Part shown: positions 8,368 through 19,009 of the stretch, piece after piece | How the letters are laid out: every line of letters starts with the position of its first letter | Numbering within the stretch: the first letter of the stretch is position 1 | Translations under genes and position numbers: made by a program | The notes under the pieces: model-generated | Told to the model about the DNA's origin: nothing | What the model saw: the letters and a program-made list of their open reading frames with translations, nothing else | The model's database searches: none | Source of the DNA: Pomphorhynchus laevis | Lineage: Eukaryota > Acanthocephala > Palaeacanthocephala > Echinorhynchida > Pomphorhynchidae | DNA length: 64,000 nucleotides | Assembly (NCBI GenBank): GCA_012934845.2 | Contig: WNNJ02003440.1 | Coordinates: forward strand, 124,001 to 188,000 | Direction: 5' to 3'

Positions 8368-9279
8368 TTATTTGAAAGGACCTGTCTGACGGAAACACAG
8401 ATTTGGGAGGTGTAGCATTTTAGCTAGTACCTTGAGTTTTGTTGGAGTGGGATTGTATATATGACCTTTATAGATAGTTGAAAGAAACGCGGTTGCTTGC
8501 GATGATAGGTAGGAATTAAATTCGGTCAACATATCATTACCAATTATTGGGAAGAGTTGGATAGCTGCCTGAAAGTAAGCTACTCTGATGGGGTCAAAGT
8601 GAAACCTCCTTCTAAGCAACGTATCTTCTTCCATCCGCCAACGAATTAGGTCATGAGAGTTGGTCTGCTTTTGACGCGACTGCTCAGTACAGATTAGTTT
8701 AACCAACCACATCTTATGAAGCAGTAATATGTCGAGGAGATATTTAGTTGTTGAGCAATGAAAGGTGGGGGACGGTGGTTTATGAATAAGGTAGTTGTAC
8801 TTGGCTCTGCGAGGTGCTGCATTAATCCAACGACTAGTACTGTCGTTGAAGTCACCAAGTAACATGTCATAGCCACTACCTAAAATACGGTCCAGGAGCT
8901 CACGGTTCTTGTGAATTTCCCCTGGCCTAATATAGATATTGGCTATACTGATACGTTTCCCGTTCCTACAAAGTGATATAGCTAAACAAGACAAGGCTGG
9001 GCAGGAATAGTTTAAAAGGAGGGATGTTCTTAAGGAACATTTAACTAGGGTTAAAAGACCTTGAAATGAAGAGGAGTGATGAGGGGGTATGTACGGAGTA
9101 AAGTGGGTGTAAATGTGCTTTGGGATAAATCGAGTAATGTCCTGGGCGAGACGGTTAGACCACGTCTCCTGAATGACTTTAACATCTGCATCTCTACCAG
9201 ATAGAAGCCTAAGGGCGAAAGCACCTCCCGAATTCCACTGAAGAATATTCAGTGAAAAAAGTCCTTGATTATTTCCCAT
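8368..9279 (-). CDS. LINE-B ORF2, APE-type endonuclease
   Basis: ATG at 9279 opens MGNNQGLFSLNILQWNSGG. The catalytic blocks seen are NILQWN (~10), VIQETWS (~35), IANIYIRPG (~112) and LLGDFND (~142), as in apurinic-type endonucleases that nick the target DNA in LINE retrotransposition. The end of the domain (SDH block) is not evident after LLHK, and the frame runs on into the linker (DPIRVAYFQAA). It stops at 8368, before the RT. Confidence 0.75.
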   Translation of the reverse strand: MGNNQGLFSLNILQWNSGGAFALRLLSGRDADVKVIQETWSNRLAQDITRFIPKHIYTHFTPYIPPHHSSSFQGLLTLVKCSLRTSLLLNYSCPALSCLAISLCRNGKRISIANIYIRPGEIHKNRELLDRILGSGYDMLLGDFNDSTSRWINAAPRRAKYNYLIHKPPSPTFHCSTTKYLLDILLLHKMWLVKLICTEQSRQKQTNSHDLIRWRMEEDTLLRRRFHFDPIRVAYFQAAIQLFPIIGNDMLTEFNSYLSSQATAFLSTIYKGHIYNPTPTKLKVLAKMLHLPNLCFRQTGPFK

Positions 9280-9532
9280 TGTGTTACGTCAGCTGGAGTG
9301 GGATGCCCCTTCTAGCTCAGAACAGAGATGGGAAGGATGCACTTCCAACAACCAGCCAAACTAGAAATGAGTCATTTGCCCGCCGGCTTTATTTTCATTT
9401 CCAAAGAAGGCTATCGCTATTTTCCAGCCATTATACTTCTTGGCCAACTTTAAAGAGTCCAGACTCTGTTTCTAAGCATTTCGTTTTTTTTTGAAGACGG
9501 GGCTTTCTTTGAGTACGTCGTAATATTCGTCG

Positions 9533-10093
9533 TTATAGGAGAACGTAACTCCTAAACTTAGCCACAAGGTATTGAGTTAAAGTTCGCAACTCGTTCATAT
9601 TTGCCGGGTGCTTAGCATCTATAAGCTTAATGATATCTGAGTTTGTCATTGTAATATCGGTAGATCTATTGGCCGAGCAGGCATAAGCGAAGTTGGCCGT
9701 CTTGTAGGGTGATCCACAATGCCGCTTCTTGTAGTCTTTAAAGTAACTACATTTTCTGGACCAAGAAGGATGTTCACTGCCGCAGTGAGAACAATGGGGA
9801 GGCAATACACACATCTCCGAATAAACATTAGATGATCCGCAGACCCCACATGTCCGGGTACGCTCGCAATTAGAAACCCAATGCCCCCATTGATTACATC
9901 CATTACAATGGGGGTACATCAGGTGATCGAAGTCTATAAGTGTGAATGACCAATTGTGACCCAGAAAGTGATTACATGCATTGTTTGATAGGCATTCAGC
10001 TTGGTCAACCGACGTTGAGCATAACGCAATTGGAAATGGTAGACCGTTTCTGACCGTGATAGAACGAATATTATGTACTTTATAAGAGCCCTT
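9533..10093 (-). CDS. LINE-B ORF1, zinc-knuckle protein
   Basis: An open frame running from at least 10093 to 9533; the first ATG is at 9919, but the frame is open well before it and reads SYKVHNIRSITVRNG then LPFPIALC. Three zinc knuckles follow: CNGCNQWGHWVSNC, CGVCGSSNVYSEMC and CSHCGSEHPSWSRKC. This is the RNA-binding ORF1 protein typical of I/Jockey-clade LINEs. It lacks its N-terminal part; the start lies in a local duplication at 10086-10162. Confidence 0.7.
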   Translation of the reverse strand, partial: KGSYKVHNIRSITVRNGLPFPIALCSTSVDQAECLSNNACNHFLGHNWSFTLIDFDHLMYPHCNGCNQWGHWVSNCERTRTCGVCGSSNVYSEMCVLPPHCSHCGSEHPSWSRKCSYFKDYKKRHCGSPYKTANFAYACSANRSTDITMTNSDIIKLIDAKHPANMNELRTLTQYLVAKFRSYVLL

Positions 10094-10162
10094 ACATCTT
10101 CCTCTGACATGAGGAAGATGAGCCTCTTATTCTAGAGCCCTTACATCTTCCTCTGACATGAA
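10086..10162. repeat. 28-bp direct repeat with hairpin
   Basis: AGAGCCCTTACATCTTCCTC followed by TGACATGA occurs at 10086-10113 and again at 10135-10162. The first copy pairs with the following GAGGAAGATG to make a 10-bp stem. It sits at the broken 5' edge of LINE-B. Confidence 0.85.
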
Positions 10163-10418
10163 GGGCGAAAAATTATTATTTTTAAATAAGCCTAATAGGC
10201 TTAATAGTTGTCGTTCCGTAATATGTTAAGTTCTCGAATAATTCCAAATAGGCTGCCGCGATATCAGAGGTGCAAAAGGAAATGCGAACCTCAGGCTCAA
10301 AATATCTTATTGAATTGAATAAAATTCTATTTTTGTAAGCAACAGTGAACTCTCTCGGAAACTTATTAAAAAGGTTCTGTTTTAATTTATAAAATAAATT
10401 ATAAATTCAAGTAAATTC

Positions 10419-10456
10419 ATTCTTCTCTGCTTGAGTAAATTCAAGCAGAGAAGAAT
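10419..10456. other. 16-bp perfect hairpin at LTR edge
   Basis: ATTCTTCTCTGCTTGA (10419-10434) and its exact reverse complement (10441-10456) flank six bases. The right arm lies in the Gypsy LTR and the left arm straddles its outer border, so the host flank carries an inverted copy of the LTR end. Confidence 0.9.
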
Positions 10457-10510
10457 AGGCTTTATTCTAATACATCTATAATAACAAGTCAAAAGGTAAG
10501 TATCATTACA
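10433..10510 (-). repeat. Gypsy 3' LTR (78 bp)
   Basis: 78 bp identical to 14300-14377. In element orientation it begins TGTAATGATACTTACC, directly after the purine tract GTGGGGAGAA. The stop codon of the element ORF lies in its first bases. Confidence 0.8.
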
Positions 10511-13500
10511 TTCTCCCCACGACATAATCATTTAAGTACGCAGGACTTCTTCGATTTCTTTGAGGTCGTAGTTCCCCATTTTCAGAACGATTGAAGTATC
10601 TCGTAGGGTAGTTGCTCTGGCACGTATTATCAGTATTTAAGAGAAATGATTCATCCTGTCTGGATAGTTCGTTTTCCTCGTTGTGATTGACCGTCTCATC
10701 GATATACTTCGTTGCATCCAAGTTTTCAGGGTTGACAGTGATTTCATCAGAACGCTTATCTGAACGTGAATGAGAATTGCTATTTACTGTTGAATGGTCA
10801 TTTATTGATGCCTGATCACACATTTTATCGCCATCGTATAAATTCAAAGTTTCAAGGTCAAAGGGAATGTCTCCATCGGACGAGTTGATATTGAGGTTTT
10901 CGTCGACTCTGGGATACGGGGATAAATGTCGAGTTGATATATATATCTCCCTCCCGTTTTGTAACTTCACGAGAGCAAAATTGGGATTGGCGTACACAAT
11001 TTCAGCTTTTTCCACAGGGTTCTCGTATTTGTTCGTTTTATTAAAGCGTCTTATTAAGACTGGGCCAGGGTTTGATAACCAAGACGGAAGATCATGACCA
11101 TTTATAGAGCGTCGGCTGAATGTAAAGAGTCGTTCATGTGGTGTGTGGTTCGTGGCAGTACACAGAAGTGATCGAATAGCGTTGAGACATTGTGGTAATA
11201 CACTTTGCCACTCATCTGTTTTCTTTCCGAGGTCATGTAAACGCAATGATATTGCCTTCCATAGTACACCATTAAGGCGCTCGACTTGACCATTGCCAGC
11301 AGGGTTGTATGAACTTGAATGAGTAATCGCCACCCGTGATGAGAGAGGAATGACTGGATTTCCTTAGAGGTAAAAGCCGTACCTTGATCAGAATGGATTG
11401 AAGCAGGTGAACCGAAAATTGAAAATATCTGGATTAAACAGTCTATGACAGTGTGTAGTCATATCAGAACATGGAAAGGCAAAGGGGAATCTGCTATACT
11501 CGTCAATGACGGTTAACAAATACCTTTTATTGTTCTTTGTAGGAATTAGGCCCTTAAAATCCATAGACAAGCGTTCAAATGGCATACTTGATTTTATGAG
11601 TTTAGCCTCAGGTGGACGAAAAAATCTTGGTTTCAATATAGCGCAGCTTTTGCACTCGCTTGAAATATTCCTAACATCCGAGAGGGAAAATGGGAGGTTC
11701 CGTTTTTGCACGAAATGCCAAAGGCGGGTAATTCCCGGGTGGCATAATTGACTATGGACTTTACGAAGATGCTGAAGATCATGATTGGTGAATGAGACAG
11801 AGTTGCAGAACGCGTCGCGAGAAAGAGCGTCAGCGGCATGATTGAGCTTCCCAGCTCGGTACTGGATATCAAATTTAAATTGGGACAACTCCAAACGCCA
11901 TCTTAATATATTGTCGTTCTTTATTTTGTTGTTGTGAGCACTGAACATGTATGAAACAGAACGCTGATCCGTAATAATCTTGAATGGTTGGATGTACAAA
12001 TAGTGTCTCCAGTATCTTAACGCTTCAACAATAGCCAGCGCTTCCTTTTCAATGGCGGTGAATCGTTTCGCGTTTTTGTCGAGGGATCTTGAAAAGAAGG
12101 CGACAGGCTTACTATTTTGAGACAAACAAGCTCCAATCGATCGCTCACTTGCGTCTGTCTCTATCGTGAATGGCAATTCAAAGTCGATGGTTGACAAAGT
12201 GGCTTCAGCTATACGTTCCTTCAAAGTATGGAAAGCTTTCAGTGCAGAATGAGATAATGGGAAAGACTGAGAATCAATTAGAGGACGAATCAACTTTGAG
12301 AAATCTTTAATCCAGGAACTGTAGTAGGCGAACAAACCAACAATACGCTTTAAGGATGCTGCGTTCTTGGGTTCCTCAAGGGAAGTAACTGAAATCACTC
12401 GATTGGGGTCAGGGGACATTTTTCCTTTAGAAATTTGGTAACCAAGTATTCGTATACACGAAGACGCGAACACACACTTTGAATTGTTCAAGGTTATATT
12501 GTATTTTGTGGCTACGTTTAGAAAACGCTTCAGGTTACTGTCATGTTGCTCTTTACTTCTTCCGCCGATCACGACATCATCCAGATAAGCGTAGGTGTCT
12601 GTCAACTTCTCTCTATTAATTATCCCATTGATAACTCGTTGAAAAGCAGGAACGGCGTTTGTGAGACCGAATGGTAGACGATTGAAGTGATATAAGGATC
12701 CATTCGCCTCGAAAGCAGTATAATGACGCTCGTCACTGCGCAGCAAAATCTGATGGTAAGCTGATTTAAGATCGAGACAACTGTAAAAGGAATATGGAGC
12801 TAATTTGTTGATAAAATCATCAATTCGTGGAAGTGGGAAGGCGTCGAGCTGAGTAAATTTATTGACAGTTTCCGAATAGTCAACAACCATCCGTCTCTTT
12901 TGGTTCTGATTGACAATGAGTACTTGAGCGCGCCAGGGCGACTGACTTGGTTCGATAATTTCGTCGGATAATAGTTGTTTGATTTGGCTGTCAATGAACT
13001 TTTCATCGTACGGATTTCTTCTACGAGATTTTGTTGCGATAGGATGGATGGATTCGTCCAGAAATTTGAATAGCTGAGGAGATTCAACTGTCAAAGCTTC
13101 TGCAGCTCCAATTGTAAAACAAGGCTCGGAACCGTTGAATTTCATAAGTAACGAAGTGTGTCTTGAAAGGAATGGCCGGCCAAGTATAACATCCGAACAT
13201 AAAGACGACAAAATATGGAATTTTATATTCTTGTAAGGTCTGCCATCAGCTGATATATCCGCTACCACGAATTGTCGTAATTTAGTCGAGAATGCGGTGT
13301 TCGCCATAGACACACGTATAGTTGAGGGGTTCGATGTCAGTTTGCACAAAGTGGAAATATCAGGTCTTATCAAATTGAGTGCACTACCTGTATCAATCAA
13401 CGCATTTAACGAAACCCCTTTTATACAAATTTGAATTGTTGGTAGCGTCGCGGCAGAATCTTGAAAGAAAGAAGTACTACCTAGCACGGAATGGACACCT

Positions 13501-14299
13501 GTTGAAATTTGTCGTTTGGATTTACACACCCGTGCGAAATGACCCAACTTCCCGCAAGTACGACAAGTGATATTCTTAGCAGGACATCGATCTCGTTTGT
13601 GAATTGTATCTCCACAAAAGTAGCATTTGCGACGTTCTACCGAGTTACATTGTATTTGACAAGGAAGTTCTTCTTGTATATTTTCACGTAGTTCATTTAT
13701 GGATATCGATTCACAACCCATATTTAAGTTTGATAGTTCTGTGAAATGGCTTGCTTGAGTATGCGCGTCTTCCAAAGTTCGTGCAAGCTCGTACGCCTTG
13801 GCTTTATTGTGTACCGCAGCTTCAAGCAGGCGTTGCCGAATTATCGGTGAGTTGATTCCTGCGACGAACGTGTCGCGTAAAAATAAATCTCGATGATTTT
13901 GAGCTGTTACAGCCTCGAATGGACATTCACGACCCAGAGATTCGATATGCCTTATGAATTGATCGATTGTTTGGTTGGACGATTGGCGCTGATTACGCAA
14001 TTGATGTCGCAGAAACAAATCCGTTTTCGATTTGACGTACGTGGTAGATAACGTCGATAACGCGTCTTCGTAGGTTTCCGTTTCTCGAAAAAGGTCGTAA
14101 ACCTCCGCTGAAACCAGGTTCGTTAAAATGTGAAATTTGTCACTATCGGACGGTGACTCCAAGGACGAAATGAATGTCTTGAAACGTATGAGCCAATGTC
14201 TCCAGGTGCGCTCGGCATTCGTGTCATCAGGATGCAATTCCAAGATGTTTGGCTTCAAGATCTTGTCCATGGTAACAGTGTATTAGAATAAATTGTACC

Positions 14300-14377
14300 G
14301 AGTAAATTCAAGCAGAGAAGAATAGGCTTTATTCTAATACATCTATAATAACAAGTCAAAAGGTAAGTATCATTACA
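14300..14377 (-). repeat. Gypsy 5' LTR (78 bp)
   Basis: The exact partner of 10433-10510. The gag ATG follows about 30 bp downstream in element orientation. 78 bp is very short for a Gypsy LTR. Confidence 0.8.
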
Positions 14378-14394
14378 GTTAAATTATATTATTT

Positions 14395-14584
14395 ATAAAA
14401 TAATATATAATTTATATAATTTATTTATGTAATATACATTTTATATAATAAAAAATAAATGAAAATATACGCACTCATAATCTAGAGTTAATTCAAAACA
14501 ATGAATTAAGGAAAATGCTATTAAAAGGGTATGAATATAGATTAAATTTTTTAAATAATAATTATAATAATTTACAAGAAAGGG
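14395..14584 (+). mobile_element. PLE 5'-half fragment
   Basis: CACTCATAATCTAGAGTTAA, ATGAATTAAGGAAAATGCTA and AAAGGGTATGAATATAGATT match the PLE at 23615-23690 (HNLELIEN, ELRKLLSKGYKYRL). It is cut at AGATTAAA, where LINE-A sequence begins; PLE text resumes at 16656. Confidence 0.75.
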
Positions 14585-15180
14585 GGTTATCGCAAACGGG
14601 CCTATACATAACTTTCACTGTCAAAGTTGTAATTGATTTTTAAAACAAGGCGTTCACTATCTTATGTGCTGCCTTCTCTGTTTTCATTTGGACTTCGAAG
14701 GCAGACATATGCTGTTCGAGCAATTTTAAAGGAAGCGGGGCGTTTGATGTTTGTGATGACATGCGCATATTTCGTAATACCTCGTTGTGTGCGAACTGAT
14801 GCGATTCGTCTGAAAAGGGTGCCTGTCTCTTTCTTAATGTCACCAGAAGAGGAGAAAATTAGCGGAATGAACCTGCCGCGCTCGATCGCTTTAATTCTTT
14901 CTGAATATTTTGCGTGTTTGCGTGATTCATTGTGCTGGAAGTATGCGTCCACTGATCGGTTGACGAACGACTGAGCAAAGATGTTAAACACGTCGACGTC
15001 AAAGAATGTCCGCTCTAATCGCTCGTTCAACAGGTCTAAACAGGATATGTCCAGCCTTGCCCCGGCGGCTCGACTTGTTGATGCTGCGATTAGAAGAGGA
15101 AAAATGAGCGGAATGAACCAGCCGCTTTAATTTCGATCGCTTTAATTCTTTCTGAATATTTTGCGTGTTTGCGTGATATA
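14585..15180 (-). pseudogene. LINE-A copy 3, C-terminal part with local duplication
   Basis: The minus frame 14662-15030 reads ERTFFDVDVFN, AYFQHNESRKHAKYSERIKA, IERGRFIPLIFSSSG and then TGTLFRRIASVRTQRG: the nuclease-like core and the complete family C-terminus. Positions 15090-15178 repeat 14847-14930 (AATTCTTTCTGAATATTTTG, CGTGTTTGCGTGAT), so part of the tail is doubled. The 3' edge carries GGTTATCGCAAACGGGCCT (14585-14603), a motif also found at two other LINE-A ends. Confidence 0.75.
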
Positions 15181-15797
15181 GATTATTATAATAATTATAT
15201 TATTTAATATTTTTTAATTAATAATAATTTGTTCAATAATACAAACCAAGGTTCCAGCAAATGGGCCTCATAGCAAGAGTTAATAATATTTAAAAATTTG
15301 TGTAAAATTGTCTCGTTAAAACTTATTAAAAGATTATTTCGTTAGAACTGATTGTGATACGTATCCAACGTTCTTACCGAAAGTGGATCTGGCATATCGA
15401 AGAATCATGGAAGCCGACCTTGCCATTAACAAACCGAAACTTGATCTTAGATCTTTAATGCAAGTACTGTAGGTTCGTTGGACTTTCGATGCCTGTGGTT
15501 TCGCCATTCGCTTAAAGATTAATTGTGCTTCACTACTTATTGCACCATTACATGTTACAATAAATGGATAAAAGGTTGCATCTTCGACCTTTGAAACACG
15601 TTCGCCATATTTCGCTATTTTACGACTTTAGTGGTAGCTAAAGTGCGACTGAGGAACTTCAGAGCAATACGACTGAGCAAAATTGTTGAAAGTACATATG
15701 TCTATAAAAGACCGCTCCGTCGAATCACCAAACAACCCTCAACATTCGATACCTAATCGGGCATTCCTATCTCTTGTCGTAGTACCTTTTTCAAATT

Positions 15798-16241
15798 TCA
15801 TGTCATTGGGGATAGCTGCAATACTGGCTCAATTGTTACTGAGGATGTTACCCCGACATTTTTTTCGCCAAAGTCTCGTACCATATTATGCCTTATTGTC
15901 GGCAATCCACCTGCCTGACATAATAGACAATGTCTCAGATCGAATTTTTGACCACATGTGCAGTTAACTGGCGGATTTAGGTGGTCCCAACCATATCTAA
16001 TAGCAAGTGCGTCTTGGAACTGTCGCAATCCAAGATTTCGTTTTAACATGAATATAGGTTTAGCTGACAACCAATTCGATGTTCCTGGTAAGGTTAGATA
16101 ACTTAGCAAAGGTGATTCTGTCAGAATTTGTATATCTCTAAGTTTTTGTATATAAGACCATTTTGACTGGAGCGATTGCGTTAAGGCTATATAAGCTGCA
16201 TGAGGGTCTATTTTACCAACTTCAGTCAGATTTCTAACCAA
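15798..16241 (-). pseudogene. LINE-A copy 4 thumb/linker and zinc motif
   Basis: DPHAAYIALTQSLQSKWSYI, then WLSAKP, IRYGWDHLNPPVNCTCGQKF, HCLLCQAGGLPTIRHNMVRD and IEPVLQL. CxC...HCLLC..GG...RHN is the zinc-type motif before the nuclease-like core. A frame change follows; the core continues toward 15640 in another frame (TERSFIDICTFN). Confidence 0.75.
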
Positions 16242-16343
16242 TGTTATCCATGAATCAACTTTGTCTTTAATGAATGTGTTAATGAAAGTGATATTTCCTA
16301 TTGCTGAGCCGAGTATATGAGTTCCTTCGGATAATATATTTAA

Positions 16344-16649
16344 TCAATATTTCCGAAAAATAGAGGTTCCATTATATACATTTTCTGCATGCACGAAGAT
16401 TTGACATTTTTTCTTGTTTAAGAGCAAACCATATTTATATGCCTCATCGTTCATTAATTTCCACACTTTTTCAAGGTTTTCTACTGTGCCTACACAATTT
16501 GCGTCGTCTGCATACCATCTGTATGTTATTTCAGGTATCAATGACTTTATCATTTTTATAAGTGGTATAGATGCAGAAGCGAATGCCAGCATAGCTATAG
16601 GATCACCTTGAGTGAATTTTTCTTTTGAATAAATTATTCCATCACTCAC
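16344..16649 (-). pseudogene. LINE-A copy 4 RT core
   Basis: KEKFTQGDPIAMLAFASASI (motif B) and ITYRWYADDANCVG (motif C), then YKYGLLLNKKKCQIFVHAEN. Catalytic Asp residues are intact. The frame starts inside the RT because the copy is 5'-truncated. Confidence 0.8.
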
Positions 16650-16655
16650 ATATAG

Positions 16656-16865
16656 ATTATTATATAGATTATTATTTAATCTATATTATTTAATATAGAT
16701 TAAATAATAACAATAGAAATAAAATTTACAATTCGTTATAAACGCTTACTTTGATAAATTGATTAATAGTAAAAGCTTAAATACATCAAAGATAAACATT
16801 TAGAAAACTTATATTTTAGATAAAATAAGAGAAAGTGGAAATAACAAACAATAAGAATAAATAAT
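16656..16865 (+). mobile_element. PLE fragment interrupted by LINE-D
   Basis: TAAATAATAACAATAGAAAT, AAATTTACAATTCGTTATAA and AAACATTTAGAAAACTTATA follow the PLE text at 23690-23850. It breaks at AACAAACAATAAG, and the sequence expected next (ATTATAAAAGGAAA) appears at 20456, after LINE-D. Confidence 0.8.
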
Positions 16866-16913
16866 AAGAATAAATCAGGAAATTATTTACCTTCAAATGG
16901 TCAGAGCATTTCT

Positions 16914-17405
16914 TTGGACAACGCTCCTTCTACAAACTACCGTTCGCATCCAGATAGGTCTTGCAATATCCTATTTAGTGGTATCGCTGAATCAAGGGTC
17001 AGTAACTCACAAACACGTATGAATGATGATGTGTCCAGCCTCCGTACTGTGTTCTGTCAGTTACTCTTAGAAGGTGATGAGAAGCTAGCTTCTACTCTGA
17101 AGGTTACAAAGTTGTTTCGACTTGGAAAAAAGGTGGTAGAGAAACCAAGATTGTTGAAAGTTGTATTATCTTCCGCAAAACATGCAGACCTTTTGCTCAA
17201 ACGTGGTTTTCGACTTAAAGATTATCCACATCGTATTCTTAAGGATCTGAGTCTCGAAGATCGTTTAAAGTTGAAAGAAGCAAAAACAGTATTACGAAAC
17301 CGGCTATCTGAAGGTGAAACGAACTCCTGCATACGAAATTTTCAGGTTGTCAGGTGGCACCCAGTAGTTCGTTGGAATCCCATAACGATCAACAGCGTCA
17401 CTTAG
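16914..17405 (+). CDS. LINE-D ORF1 (5'-truncated)
   Basis: 163 residues from a TTG; no in-frame ATG start. RSCNILFSGIAES, SLRTVFCQLL, VTKLFRLGKK and KPRLLKVVLSS are the features of ORF1 proteins of CR1/Jockey-type LINEs (an RNA-binding chaperone role is known for ORF1 proteins generally). The C-terminus has a doubled VVRWHP/VVRWNP. It overlaps ORF2 by about 50 bp in another frame. Confidence 0.65.
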   Translation: MDNAPSTNYRSHPDRSCNILFSGIAESRVSNSQTRMNDDVSSLRTVFCQLLLEGDEKLASTLKVTKLFRLGKKVVEKPRLLKVVLSSAKHADLLLKRGFRLKDYPHRILKDLSLEDRLKLKEAKTVLRNRLSEGETNSCIRNFQVVRWHPVVRWNPITINSVT

Positions 17406-19009
17406 CAGTATCCAGTTTGAATTTTGCTAGTTCGTCTGGAAAAGGTTGTTTCAACAGTCATTCATCGCAACTCTTCAATAGCGTTAGTTTCAATTCTGAT
17501 CTGGGACACTTAGTTTCATTCAACAAATTATTCACCGTTCCTAGTAATCCCTTACCACAACCCACACGCTATTTATCGATTGGGTATTCTAATCTTCGTA
17601 GTTTGCCTGCTCAAATAGTGGAGTTGAAGTATCACATGCTTTCTCATTCGTATGACATTTTCTGCGTTGCTGAATCCTGGTTGCATCAATATATTGTCGA
17701 TACCACTGTGAACATTCCTGGATTTCGCCTTATACGAAGCGACAGGATATCTGGTAGGCGAGGTGGCGGTGTCGCCGCTTATGTCAGAGAAAATTTCCTC
17801 GTATCTGAGGTGTTGAATATTTGTGACCCTTGTGGGTCGTTTGAGACTCTATGCTTCCGTATTGATCACTCAGCGACCAGTATGAATTTTTGCGTCGTGT
17901 ATCGATCTCCGTCAGTAATTGCAGACACTGATCAACTAAAACTTATTTTACAATCGGTATGTTCCTCCCCTCACTTTATTCTTTTGGGCGATTTTAATCT
18001 TCCACGATCTAGATGGTCAGACTATGTCTTTTCTGATGGTAGTTCCACGGAAAGGGAAATATCTGAGTTCCTTGCTGAGGAACTCATGCTGATTCAGCAT
18101 GTACAAGAACCAACTTGCTTAACTTCAAGATCGGATTCGGTACTTGATCTGGTGTTTTCCAGATATGTAGGAGACATAATCAAAGTTGATCATCTCCCTC
18201 CTTTAGGAAGTAGTGACCACTGCTTGCTCTCCTTGACGGCTGTCCCTTATTCCAGATTCTGTCCACCTTGTTCAAAAACTTACAAACGTCATTGGTCGAA
18301 AGTGAGAAGAGAAGATGTTTTAAGAGTTTACAACCAATTCGCGTGTAGTTTTATGAACACGGACAAGCTATCATTGAATATGATCACTGATTACCTACAT
18401 AAATTATCTGATATTCTTGCCCCTATGCGCGAATCCTCTTATGCTGCTAAGTCACCTGCATGGATAGATTCCAACGTCAGACAACTAATAAGTTCAAGAA
18501 ATTGTTTATGGAAGCTTCAGCGTTCTGACTCTAGTTTCTCTGCCAGATATAAATATGATCGAAATCTTTGTACTAGAGTAAAAGCAACAAAACGATGTGC
18601 ATTCGAATCGTATATCGCTAATAATGTAACACGGAATCCAAAACTATTCTGGGCCTATGTTCGTCGCAACAGAACCCTTAATACAGAAATCAAGTATGTC
18701 CTTAATGCGGAGGGATGTATGATAACTTCTCAGAGTGGTATTGTGGAATGCCTTGCTACGTCTTTTTCGATACCGACAAATAATTCACAAAGAGCTTCTA
18801 TCACTTCGCATGGTGCAGCATTAAAGCAATCTTCGCGTTTTCTTCCAGTAACGATTAGTGAGATTGTAAGTCAGCTTGATCAGCTTGACCCATTTAGCTC
18901 TACTGGCCCTGATGACATTTCTCCGTTTCTCTTGAAGAATTTATCTAGATATTTGGCTCCTTCCCTTCTTGCTATTTTTGAGAAGTTTGACCAGTGGATG
19001 TGTTCCTGA
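17354..19009 (+). CDS. LINE-D ORF2 part 1, APE endonuclease
   Basis: 551 residues. Endonuclease blocks: YSNLRSL (~77), VAESWLH (~105), GGGVAAYVRE (~138), ILLGDFNLPRSRW (~210) and LGSSDHCLLS (~284), all with expected catalytic residues. It then runs through WAYVRRN to the pre-RT block LDQLDPFSSTGPDDI. It has a GTG start and no early ATG, so the true start is unclear. The frame is lost close to 18970-19009, where the RT frame overlaps. Confidence 0.85.
   Translation: MAPSSSLESHNDQQRHLAVSSLNFASSSGKGCFNSHSSQLFNSVSFNSDLGHLVSFNKLFTVPSNPLPQPTRYLSIGYSNLRSLPAQIVELKYHMLSHSYDIFCVAESWLHQYIVDTTVNIPGFRLIRSDRISGRRGGGVAAYVRENFLVSEVLNICDPCGSFETLCFRIDHSATSMNFCVVYRSPSVIADTDQLKLILQSVCSSPHFILLGDFNLPRSRWSDYVFSDGSSTEREISEFLAEELMLIQHVQEPTCLTSRSDSVLDLVFSRYVGDIIKVDHLPPLGSSDHCLLSLTAVPYSRFCPPCSKTYKRHWSKVRREDVLRVYNQFACSFMNTDKLSLNMITDYLHKLSDILAPMRESSYAAKSPAWIDSNVRQLISSRNCLWKLQRSDSSFSARYKYDRNLCTRVKATKRCAFESYIANNVTRNPKLFWAYVRRNRTLNTEIKYVLNAEGCMITSQSGIVECLATSFSIPTNNSQRASITSHGAALKQSSRFLPVTISEIVSQLDQLDPFSSTGPDDISPFLLKNLSRYLAPSLLAIFEKFDQWMCS

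Larger units (their letters stand above)
7440..10165 (-). mobile_element. LINE-B copy 1
   Basis: A two-ORF non-LTR retrotransposon read right to left: zinc-knuckle ORF1 (9533-10093+), APE endonuclease (8368-9279), then a shortened RT (7507-8290). A second copy (45804-46760) is about 75-80% alike over the RT tail, which fixes the 3' part. The layout matches I/Jockey/R1-type LINEs. Much of the RT fingers and palm before the YADD box is missing here, so it is a dead copy. Confidence 0.75.
10433..14377 (-). mobile_element. Fossil Gypsy-type LTR retrotransposon
   Basis: About 3.9 kb, read right to left. Parts in order: short 5' LTR, gag with two CCHC zinc knuckles (CYFCGDTIHKRDRC, CRTCGKLGHFARVC), protease (ALIDTGSALNLI), RT with YAYLDDVV, RNase H, integrase with an HHCC zinc domain, then a purine-rich tract and the 3' LTR. 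The one-frame gag-pol design with two knuckles recalls the Mag-like branch of Metaviridae; that branch call is tentative. The LTRs are identical, which suggests a recent insertion, though 78 bp gives little resolution. It is broken but close to whole, with about one break. Confidence 0.9.
15250..16655 (-). mobile_element. LINE-A copy 4, 5'-truncated
   Basis: Reads right to left from within the RT (motif B onward) to the 3' end, where GGTTCCAGCAAATGGGCCT (15250-15268) marks the terminus. It is cut at 16655 by PLE text. Several frame changes separate the RT, the linker and the C-terminal parts, so it is dead. Confidence 0.8.
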
